Shown: one piece after another, positions 45,625-54,400 of the stretch
Layout: each line of letters starts with the position of its first letter
How positions within the stretch are numbered: position 1 is the first letter of the stretch
Assembly (NCBI GenBank): GCA_958295885.1
Contig: OY282380.1
Coordinates: forward strand, 1,116,001 to 1,180,000
Reading direction: 5' to 3'
DNA length: 64,000 nt
DNA from: Arenicellales bacterium
GTDB taxonomy: Bacteria > Pseudomonadota > Gammaproteobacteria > Arenicellales > JAJDZL01
The notes under the pieces: generated by a model
Told to the model about the DNA's origin: nothing
What the model saw: only the letters and a program-made list of their open reading frames with translations
Databases searched by the model: none
Program-made: the position numbers and the translations under genes

Positions 45625-46671
45625 TTAGGACAGAGGTTCCAGACATTCGCGGATGATCTGCTGAAATCTGACCACATGCGGTTCCATTTTGGGTGATAAG
45701 GGTCCTGGATCATAGACGCCTGCTCGCATGTTTTTTGTCACCTGAGCACAAATTCCAAAATCTTCCTGAACAATCTGCCTGGCCCACTCAAAAGAATCAT
45801 GACGTTCTTCATCGTTCAAACTTGAACAGTACCAAGCCCAATTTTTCGACCGGACGTGATTCGGGTTTTCTGATTCCACTCTTTCAGCTTTGAAAACTTT
45901 TTCCCCGAGAACCAGCTGCAGGCCTGGAAAGTGATAAATCCACATTCCTTTTTGTCCTCGCAGATTTCGGCCGCCTCCCCCGCCTCCATGTGTTACATCA
46001 AATACAACAGACCGACCTGAATTGGCGGAGTAAAGCTTCACCTTTCCGCCTGCAAGCGCTCTGCCCAGACGCGGATGAATCAAGTTCAGGTGATAGCCTT
46101 CAACGGTATTGTCACAATATGTTTTCCAATTCAGTTCGCCCGTCACCGTAAATTCACCTCGGTACTCGAGCTCTGACGGACATGCGAACTGATCGACTGC
46201 ATTTGCGATATCTCCCAACCAGTCCAGCAGTGACCCACCCTTGTCTTCACTGATTCTCACAAAGACCAGGTCATTCCAAACTTCTGCCTGGATCTCTCGC
46301 AAACGAATTTCCTGACCGGAGTCATTGAGATTCCCGCCAAATTTCGGCGCACTCAGCAATCTGCCCTGATGATCGTAAAGCCACCCATGATAAGGACAGC
46401 GCACGGCGGAGACAGTGCCCAAGCCTTCGGGCAGCAGACTCGCGCCTCGGTGTCGGCAGACATTCAGATAAGCTCGAATAGTTCCTGCAGAAGATCGAAT
46501 TGCGAAAACAGGCCATCCACTAATGCGGTCACAGATGTAATCGCCGCTGCTCGACAGCCCGCGGGCCGGCCCCAGCAGCCACCAGGCAGGTTTGAAAATC
46601 CGGTTTCGTTCGCGCTCGTAAATCTCCGGGCAGATGTACCATTCTGAGGCTAAACTGAGAATATCCGTCAT
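45625..46671 (-). CDS. Rieske non-heme iron oxygenase, alpha-subunit type
   Basis: 348 residues. The Rieske centre is CRHRGASL plus CPYHGW (C-x-H ... C-x2-H), residues 72-95 from the start chosen. The mononuclear iron site is in CDNTVEGYHLNLIHPRLG, with the third ligand near VYDPGPLSP. It resembles choline monooxygenase/glycine-betaine demethylase-like ring-hydroxylating oxygenases, and the nearby choline-sulfatase supports an alkylamine substrate. The ATG at 46671 is used; a TTG 45 bases upstream is possible. Confidence 0.88.
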   Translation of the reverse strand: MTDILSLASEWYICPEIYERERNRIFKPAWWLLGPARGLSSSGDYICDRISGWPVFAIRSSAGTIRAYLNVCRHRGASLLPEGLGTVSAVRCPYHGWLYDHQGRLLSAPKFGGNLNDSGQEIRLREIQAEVWNDLVFVRISEDKGGSLLDWLGDIANAVDQFACPSELEYRGEFTVTGELNWKTYCDNTVEGYHLNLIHPRLGRALAGGKVKLYSANSGRSVVFDVTHGGGGGGRNLRGQKGMWIYHFPGLQLVLGEKVFKAERVESENPNHVRSKNWAWYCSSLNDEERHDSFEWARQIVQEDFGICAQVTKNMRAGVYDPGPLSPKMEPHVVRFQQIIRECLEPLS

Positions 46672-46789
46672 CGTTGACTCTTGTGCAATACCTGCGAATT
46701 CGAAATCAGATGCCAATAAATTGTTTTCAGTTCAGCAAACGGGACGACTTAATTTGAACACAGCATCGAATATTTACGCCTGAATCGAC

Positions 46790-47032
46790 CTAAGCAAAGT
46801 CAACATGGACAAAACCCAGATCATGCAGGCAAAATAATACTGTCTGCCAACTCTTAGTTCCAATTGAGCTGAATCTAAGCGGTAGAACTGGTCTCAATAC
46901 CCTTTGAAGAATAGAAATCGGCGGCAAATTGAGTCGTTGATATAGCTTCCTATTCTTCCTGTCGTACCATGAGTACGCGAGGGCGCTAAAAAATTGAGCA
47001 TCACGGACAAAATACCCATCATCGTCAGTCAT
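46790..47032 (-). CDS. Hypothetical protein
   Basis: About 80 residues (for example GYFVRDAQFFSALAYSWYDR and LRPVLPLRFSSIGTKSW). The ATG at 47032 is preceded by GGAG at close distance. I recognise no family. It lies between the Rieske gene and the IS1380 fragment. Confidence 0.3.
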   Translation of the reverse strand: MTDDDGYFVRDAQFFSALAYSWYDRKNRKLYQRLNLPPISILQRVLRPVLPLRFSSIGTKSWQTVLFCLHDLGFVHVDFA

Positions 47033-47177
47033 GCTCCGCTTTCCCTCTAAGTACATTCGAACTGAAACATCTAGCCCGAATATCTCACCTCAATAATATA
47101 AAAAGGCTTCAACCATGGTAATATTTAAGTAAAAACAAAAACTAAACACACTATAAGTTAAAGCCCATGACTACACA

Positions 47178-47465
47178 ATGTACGCCATTCAAAGCCATTT
47201 GTCAAATTCCCAATTCCGTCAAGTCGGTCGATTCGAAGCTGATTTTTCCAGCGGTGAACTTACCTCCGACGGCGTCCTTGTGGTCACTTCTCAGATGGTC
47301 CGGCAAACGCGTCTGTTTGAACGTATTGAGCAATATTCTGTCGACCATCGACAGCCGCAACGCATCTTGCATCAGTTAAACCCTATGACTGGACAGAGAA
47401 TCTTAGGGCTGGTGCACGGATATGAAGATATCAATGATCAAGAGCAGTTACAAAAAAACTCATGA
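47178..47465 (+). pseudogene. IS1380-family transposase, N-terminal fragment
   Basis: 95 codons: FRQVGRFEADFSSGELTSDG, then RIEQYSVDHRQPQRILHQL and QRILGLVHGYEDINDQEQLQ. These match the N-terminus of IS1380 transposases (FxADFSGGxLTSDxG...DxRxPxxIxH...QRxxGLxxGYEDLNDHxxLR). A stop follows and the catalytic part is missing. Confidence 0.85.
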
Positions 47466-47660
47466 GAAGTAAGGGCTACTGGCTCCGCGTCGGATGTCGT
47501 CCGCCTCAGGGATAACCCTAGTGAAGTTCAGCTACACACCAGTGCGAGCCGCTGCTTCGCAGAGATATCAAAGCGTGAAAAAAGCAGGAGAATTGAATAT
47601 GTGCACAAGACGTTGATGACCAGCAAACACTTAATCCAGCTGTTGTCCGTTTTTTACCGC

Positions 47661-48086
47661 TCAGGGCAGGAATTTGACCAAGGTAACAACAACGCCACCG
47701 ACAACAACCATCGTCCAGCGAAGGTTATTGATCTTGTTCTCAAACAATTTCCGGTGTGAGTCGATATCCAATTTAAGCTCGGCGATATTCGATTTAAACT
47801 CGGTTCTAAGCGAATCGATATCCGATTTAAGCTCGGTTCTAAGCGAACCGATATCCGATTTAAGCTCGGCGATGTCCGATTTAAGCTCGGTTCTAAGCGA
47901 ACCGATATCCGATTTAAGCTCGGCGATATCCGATTTAAACTCGGTTCTATGCGAACTGATATCGGATTTCGTTGCAAGATCGTCACGTCGAGCGACAACC
48001 ACTTTCGCAATCGCTTCAGCTTGGCCTGGCTTGACCCCTGCATCTTTCAGCACCTGCGTCGTGCCGATTACTTCGATGTGATTCAT
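47661..48086 (-). CDS. Coiled-coil membrane-anchored protein with 11-residue repeats (DUF1640-like)
   Basis: 141 residues. The N-terminus (QVLKDAGVKPGQAEAIAKVV) resembles DUF1640/CCDC90-type proteins. A central helix is built of near-identical 11-residue units, ELKSDI(G/D)SLRTELKSDIAEL, forming a hendecad coiled coil from about residue 44 to 110, and a C-terminal membrane segment is TMVVVGGVVVTLVKF. The function of this family in bacteria is unknown. Because the DNA repeat is 33 bases long, other frames stay open as well; this frame is chosen for its start, membrane end and family resemblance. The opposite-strand frame at 47674-48081 is an artefact. Confidence 0.78.
   Translation of the reverse strand: MNHIEVIGTTQVLKDAGVKPGQAEAIAKVVVARRDDLATKSDISSHRTEFKSDIAELKSDIGSLRTELKSDIAELKSDIGSLRTELKSDIDSLRTEFKSNIAELKLDIDSHRKLFENKINNLRWTMVVVGGVVVTLVKFLP
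47765..47950. repeat. 33-base tandem repeats inside the coiled-coil gene
   Basis: A 33-base unit, of the form GATTTAAGCTCGGTTCTAAG then CGAACCGATATCC, is repeated about five times with few changes. Each unit codes for 11 residues. The close identity of units at the DNA level suggests recent expansion or gene conversion. Confidence 0.8.
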
Positions 48087-48128
48087 TTAATTGACCTCCT
48101 TCAGTCAGTTTGTCTCCAGAGGCACTTC

Positions 48129-48242
48129 ACCCTTCCAGGAATTTACCTCCCCCGGAAGGGTTTGTTTTTTGCCGCACAAATACAGCAAATCAGCGGGTCA
48201 ATGAGGACCCGCTTCTGGTTTCACCCACAGTCAGGGGTGAAA
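48129..48242. other. Three consecutive perfect hairpins upstream of the coiled-coil gene
   Basis: ACCCTTCC (48129-48136) pairs with GGAAGGGT (48154-48161), followed by a T-rich run on the plus strand like a rho-independent terminator. GCGGGTC (48193-48199) pairs with GACCCGC (48206-48212). GTTTCACCC (48218-48226) pairs with GGGTGAAAC (48234-48242). No gene is found in 48087-48505. The set could be terminators or a structured RNA or element end. Confidence 0.55.
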
Positions 48243-48505
48243 CTTTGTGGCGCTTGTTTTCTCAGCTGAGATTCACCGCATTCATACAGTCGTTACAGAG
48301 CACCCTGCACTTGAAACGCTGCTACGCAGGCAGTTTAACATGAGTCGAATTATTTCACACTTCCACATGGAGTGCAACTAGAGGAGATTTCTTCCAAAAA
48401 CAAATTAAACAAATTACTCCCATTTTGTTTCAAGATCGGTACGTTGTGCAACAGTCTTTGAGCAAATTAGCGTCTGACAATTTATGATAAAACGATAAAA
48501 AAAGA

Positions 48506-49327
48506 CTAGTACGGCATTTTTTCGAATTCGTGAATGTTTATTGAGTGGGTCTCAGCTCTCGAGTTGGTTGGCAAGTGGACTTCCTCAATAAGTCGCTGAT
48601 CAAATACAACTTCGAATGAATGACGCAATGCGCGAGGATGATCGCCATCGTTGCAGCTTGGATCCAGATCATTGAAAAGCCCTTTCAACAAAGCTTCAGC
48701 ACTGCCAAGCGCACACCTGCGATGCCAATGCCAGCCAGCAACAGTTTTCCCAAATTCAAGCCATAACGCTATCGCAGTCTTGTTCGGAGACAAACTGGGA
48801 TTTCTTTTTGGATGTACCGAGCTAGGCAACATCCTGCTAACTGATCTCAGAAAGTCTTGAAGTCTTGCATCGTTTGGTGAAAGTGACCAAATTTTTAAAT
48901 CGAGATAATCTGCGATAAGTTTCTCTAACCCCTGTTCCCGCGACGGCAATAGGCCTCTTTCCCAAGGCATCTGCAACTGCAAAGAACTCTTTATCACACA
49001 ATACAGTTGCGCAGCAGAATTTGGCTTTGGGACAAATTTCAACAAATTTGCCATACCGCGAATATGATCGTCATGCCACTGAGCGGCTGCGATAAGAATG
49101 ACGGATTGAGCTGGATCAAAACCCATGCCCTCAAGATATCTCATTGCTATCGGCATGCCATTGGAATCGGCATAAGAATCTACAACAACCCAATTCCCGT
49201 TGCCGACATGCAGTACGACGCATTCGCCGTAGCCCGGACCTAGAAGTGTAAATTCGAATTCATTGTAGTTGTGACCTGTACCTAAAGCCGTCAAGGATTG
49301 AGCAATCTCGAAGATTCTAGAGTCCAA
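48506..49327 (-). CDS. MBL-fold hydrolase-like protein with altered metal motif
   Basis: 273 residues. The metallo-beta-lactamase start (GECVVLHVGNGNWVVVDS) is followed by AAAQWHDDHIRGM (80-92). The usual HxHxDH metal motif reads QxHxDH (Q83, H85, D87, H88). Later conserved parts (NKTAIALWLEFG) are present but the usual LGADL that follows is absent, and the protein is shorter than ComEC-type MBL proteins. It may be partly degraded. The upstream small gene overlaps it by 11 bases. The giant ATPase gene lies 2.1 kb away on the other strand. Confidence 0.7.
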   Translation of the reverse strand: MDSRIFEIAQSLTALGTGHNYNEFEFTLLGPGYGECVVLHVGNGNWVVVDSYADSNGMPIAMRYLEGMGFDPAQSVILIAAAQWHDDHIRGMANLLKFVPKPNSAAQLYCVIKSSLQLQMPWERGLLPSREQGLEKLIADYLDLKIWSLSPNDARLQDFLRSVSRMLPSSVHPKRNPSLSPNKTAIALWLEFGKTVAGWHWHRRCALGSAEALLKGLFNDLDPSCNDGDHPRALRHSFEVVFDQRLIEEVHLPTNSRAETHSINIHEFEKMPY

Positions 49328-49717
49328 GCAGCATCTCTTTTAATTCAGATTCACTGATTGCGGAAAGGTCTCGGAACACAATATGAGACACGCGCCTTTT
49401 CGTGCCCGAGGGGAAATTTTCGTAACCAATTACCCAGCGAAATATGCTACCGACTTCCAACATTGCCTGATCACAGTCTGATAATTCTTCCAACGGAATG
49501 ACAGCCTCCTCTTTTTCGACTACCGCTTTTGCTGTCAGGTCAATAAGATTTGCCACAAAATTGAATTCTATGATTTCTACGACATAACCTTCCCACTCCT
49601 GCTGCGCGTGAAGAGAAACCAATGAACTTCGCTGTATCGGATCTGAAAATTGTAAAATTCGGAATGAATCTCCAATTTGCTCGTCAGTTGTAGTGCAAAG
49701 ATTTCGAATCCCCCCAT
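49317..49717 (-). pseudogene. Small gene of unknown family, apparently frameshifted near its start
   Basis: A strong GGAGGAGG (49729-49722) precedes ATG at 49717 with MGGFEIFALQLTS, but this frame continues only 46 codons. A different frame (49622-49317 and upstream) reads TDEQIGDSFRILQFSDPIQR, then SSLVSLHAQQEWEGYVVEII and on to LSAISESELKEMLLGL, coherent but with only TTG as a start. A one-base shift at about 49690 would join MGGFEIFALQ to TDEQIGDSF. It overlaps the MBL gene by 11 bases, suggesting they form a unit. Family unknown. Confidence 0.5.
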
Positions 49718-50103
49718 CGAACCTCCTCCGGTCAAAGTAGAAGAGCAGGAAGAATGAAGATAACTCAGTACTAGTCTGTCAACATATTCAATCTGGAAAG
49801 CAAGCCTCTCCTGGTAAGACATGACAGATTCATTGCTGCTGATTTTAAAGAAACCAGAGGTTAATTAGAGCTGTCGATGATTTTATCATGACGATCTATG
49901 ACTCCTGACGATTTGCTAGTGACATAATACGGTCAATTGTTGCTTCACTACGTTAAATTGGCGATTCAAACTTTTTGGAAAGCACTTCGCTTAGCTGCAT
50001 GGACAAACTAGAATTTGTACTATTGGCAGTTTATCGATCGTTAATCTGGACAAATATTCTACGTTTCTTGTCTTTGAGCTGACTCGACGGTTGCACGCTT
50101 ATG

Positions 50104-50755
50104 TCAATCGGTGGACGCGAGCTGAGCTAAAACGGGTTCTAGTGGCTTTGCTTTCATTTCCGGCAACAGCGCATTACGGTTAAATCGACCGCGTTGTACG
50201 GTAGTGAAATCTACAACTTGTTCTGAACCAGAGCCGCGCTGGGTGCCGGTTCCGCCTCCGGCTCGGAGTTCTCGAACATCTTTGACGTTCCGGTCCCCCT
50301 TGCGCCTGTGTAAAAACAAGGTTTCGACTGCTTCGACCACGCCTTCCAATTTGTCATTTGGCGTCTGCGTCGACAAAAACCGACGACGCCAGCGAAAGGC
50401 AGCGCTTACCGCGATCCCAAAATTGCCAGCCGATTCGCGCACAGTCTCCAAACGCATTCGTGCCGCCGCGAACGCCAGCTGCTTCTCTTTGTGATGCAAG
50501 CCTGGCTTCGGCGAATCCGACACCGCATTGAAGGTGCGACCACAACCTTTGGCACAGCGATAACGTTGCAAGCCACGGGTACCGCCATGTTCGCACAATC
50601 CCGCGGAACCACAGTGCGGACAGCGACGCTCCTTGTCCACGCGTTGTTCCACCGCCAACACCGATTGAGCCTCGCATAGGCTTTGTTGAAAATCTTAATG
50701 GCTTGGGCTTGCTGATGAACCGAGCGATATAGGTTTCAAATCGTTCAGCATCCAT
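50104..50755 (-). pseudogene. IS1595-family transposase remnant, second type
   Basis: Starting near 50755 with MDAERFETYIARFISKPKPL, the reading shifts frame to CPHCGSAGLCEHGGTRGLQR and YRCAKGCGRTFNAVSD (zinc ribbon), LHHKEKQLAFA, and KLEGVVEAVETLFL. In active IS1595 enzymes this last motif is EADET; here the catalytic aspartate is valine. The C-terminal half is missing. It differs from the remnant at 24.8-25.7 kb. Confidence 0.85.
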
Positions 50756-51443
50756 GCCAGTGTATCCTCATGTTTTTAAATGTGATTTAATCATTGTTAT
50801 TCCAATATCCACACAAATTAAAAACAAAGCCTATATTATTTGAATCCTCTCACACACTACTTTCGGCAATAACTCAATTTGATTTACTCCGACAATATCA
50901 CTACAGACAGCTGCCGTTCAGCACTTTACCTCAAGTGCGCAATAAACTTGTTGATAAGTGAACTGAAGTCGGGCATATTCCAGCGGAAATGCCTCGAAAT
51001 TCATATCCAAAGAGTCAGAATCGCAGACAAAATAGAAAATAGCGGAAAATGAATCCCCGGTGTATCAACCAAGATAAAATCTCTCAAGCGGGGAATGGTG
51101 CCATGCCAAGAGGGTATTTCAATGCAGAATCGTACCATGCTATGATACTCGTAAACGAATAGTTTTCTTTTGGCAGGAGCATCCCACGCTAAGCAAGTCA
51201 GTGCGAAATATCCGAATTTGTTTGATAATGAGCAAAATAGCCAAGTGGTGTGAGTGTCATTTTAGATGCCGCCTGCCGGATTTTATGGACCAAAAAACAG
51301 CATGGGAAACACCTGTTCTTTTGGAGAAAACCTTGCAGCATCGGCCCTGCTGAACCAAGCGCCCAATTTTGATTTTTTAAGTCAGTAAAAGTTTCAATAG
51401 TCCAAACAAAGAATTAATAAATTTTTCATAGTATCCATTCAAA
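50756..51443. other. Upstream region of the giant ATPase gene, no gene seen
   Basis: About 690 AT-rich bases without a supportable coding frame, tRNA or CRISPR-like repeat. It should hold the promoter of the giant gene. No clear ribosome-binding site is seen before ATG 51444 (ATAGTATCCATTCAAA). Confidence 0.4.
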
Positions 51444-54400
51444 ATGACAAGCATTACCAAACTTCCGCCATCAATACCACCTCAGCTTTTGGGGAATATT
51501 CTGAGTTATGCTCGAAATCAGCGACGCCTGATTGAGACTGACTTGCAAAGGAAATCCGACTGGGAACGCTGCGAATCGTCGGAGGAAGATTTTTACGGTC
51601 GCTTGCATCAGTTTCTGCAAGACGCCGACAGCAGGTATCTGTTCAATTCCATTGCATCAAAACACAGCAAAAAACGCAGGCTGGATCTGCCTGGCGCAAT
51701 TTTCATGTACTACACAAGAAAATATCCAAGCGTGTTCGCGGACGATCTAGAGGTAATGATTCAGGCACTGACCCCTGACGGACTTTTCGGGCTTTTCGCT
51801 AAAAATGATGATCCCGAATGTTTTACAAACGTTGGTTGGGCGCTTTTGGAAATGGACCAGCTTGATTTTCATGACTTAATTGAATTATGCGACGAATATC
51901 CAGAACTAGGGAGCGATCTTAGGGATTTTGTTCGGGAATACGCCAGTGACGTTGAGTACGCCAGTGACGTTACAAGTCAGAACTGGTCGAGACATTCAAA
52001 CAATTTATATATCATGTGTGAGAAATTATCGCCGAATATCATTGATGTTCAGCTGGCATCTCTTATTCGAGATTCTGCGAATCGAATGTGTGAATTCGCT
52101 GAAACCGAACAGGAACAATTTCGCAGCAGGTTCAGCAGTGAATTTTCAGAAAATCAAGACTTTATCACAAAACACCAAAAATACTTTCCCATTGAAAATT
52201 CATTGACATGGAAAGACGGGTTTCAACGATTTTTCACTGATTGGAGTTCCCAGTTGGAATTCATTCAGCAAAGATTCGTCGCATGCAGGGAAATCGACAC
52301 AAGAATCAATGAATTGAATCGTAAGTTTATTGAATCCAACTTTGAGGAACAGAAAGTTCTGCTACAGAACCTAGAAGACTTAATCGAGATAAAACAAAGC
52401 TCTTTGAGCGTGCTGGAACTCAGCATTTCGAATCTTCTTTCCTATGACTTGGATGAGGAGGACGCTGATTACGATATGTCCGCCACCGACATCAAACAGC
52501 CCGGCACGGCCGACGAAGAGCAGGCAGACACTGAGAATCAAACAAGTGCCGAAGACGCGGCTCCAACTGTCAGCAGTGATGATCATCCCCCGCAATTCAT
52601 CAGCGAAAATGTTGAAGAACCTCCTGATGACGGTAAATCAGCAGATCTGGATGATACAGACCAAATCGTCATTGCTGAAAGTCCCTCGCCTGCAATCAAG
52701 ATCACATCCAACCAAGACCAGGCAGAGCTGGAGATTTCTGTTGAGTCTGCAGCCGAGAAACTGCTGGATCGACTTCTTACGGAGGGGAATTTTTCACTTG
52801 CCTATCACGTAGCTAAAGCATCGGGCGCGTTTGACGCCAATATCTTGGGGGTTCTTGCCGAAGGTTCAATTGTGAAACCCGGATCGTCATGCTCCGGGAG
52901 GCTCGCCGAATTCATTGATGAACTGGCAAAAGTAAAGGAGTGGTCCGACGATGAAAATCTGCTTCTGGCTGCTGCGATCATTCAGCCGCTGCTGTTTCTT
53001 AAGCCATACCCTGATTCGCTGTGGCAGCTGGCGTCTACCGTGCCGACGACGCCCATCACCGACATTGTCGAAAATTTTCGAAACATCTACCTTCCTCAAG
53101 GCATTACCTTAGGACCGCGTTCCATTCAGATGGAGAGCGAGGAGACCGGTCTTGAAGATAAACTTCTTGAACTTTCAAGCCAAGCGTTGGAGTTACGCGA
53201 ACGAATACTGCATGCCAAATTCAACTACGCGCCTGCCGAGCGGGCTCTGAAATATCTTTATCAAACCGATTCTGTTTGGTACAAGCTGCACAGAACGGTT
53301 GAGAACAATAAAAAACAGCGCGTCCAGAAAGTCTCAGATATTCTTTCCAAATTGGATCCTTCGTCGGAAATAAAAACGATTCACAAATTGATTCCTGAAT
53401 GCAAGCCAATTGAAGGTGTGCCCAGGAGAAAAATATTGGATTATCTTCACGGCAGCAAAAAGATTGCTGATGAATGGGTTGAAATCATTCAAACGACGAA
53501 TCAGGATAAACCGCTGAAATCCCAGCGTCAAGCGGAACTCAAGCAAAGCATTGTGGCTGGACTTGAGAACGCGCTAGAGCTGCTGAAGAGCAGTCAGCAA
53601 AACGCCTCGCCCTCTTCTCATGCCGTACGTCTTCGGTTTCAGAATCTCCTGTCAATTCTCAATGGCAATAAAGCAGAACACACAGGCGTTGACGACGCAT
53701 GCATCAGAATTCCAGGAATTTACCTGAACGAAGACATGCTGCCGGACGAAATGAGCAGTGACAGTCTGGTCGAAGCGATCAACAGTTTTCTAGACCAGGA
53801 ATTCAACCCGATGACCCTGTTGGATGAACTGATAGAGAATGACGAATTTGATCGCGCTGCCCGTCTCGTGGAAACTGAGGCATTGGACAAAAACGCTGAG
53901 GAACATTTGAATCAATGCCTGCAAGAGCGACGCAATGAACTAAACGGGCGATTTGATCAACTAAGAATAAAAATAGAAGAGGCGTTCCGCCTGGGACAGC
54001 TCTGGAACTCTGAAGAAGATGCTACTGACGCTTCAGACTCGAATTTTCGGTCTCGTACTGAATTGCTGTCTCTCGTCAGTGAAGGTCGGAAATCACTTGA
54101 ATCTTACGAGATTTCGCCAGGCAAAAACATTCTGTCAACTTCCAAAATGGTTGATCAGTTAGAGCTCCGCATGGAAAAAATTACTGAAAAGATGATTTCA
54201 TATCTGAAATCGGAGCGGTCAGTCATCAAAAAAACCTTTGCTGACACCTCACAAGGCAAAGATGACAGGAATTTCTTCTCCCAAAAGTTTAACGAATATC
54301 TTGAGCAGCAGAATTTTGTAACTGCGTTTGATCTGCTGGAACGAGCGCAGAATGCAGTTACCAAGCGCCAGCCCATTGCTAGAACCGCTTCAACCGAACT

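Noticed and set aside
47755..47960. CRISPR-like array
   Set aside because: The repeats are contiguous 33-base coding units without unique spacers.
47674..48081. 135-codon plus-strand frame opposite the coiled-coil gene
   Set aside because: It is open only because the 33-base repeat lacks stops in several frames. It has no family features or start context.
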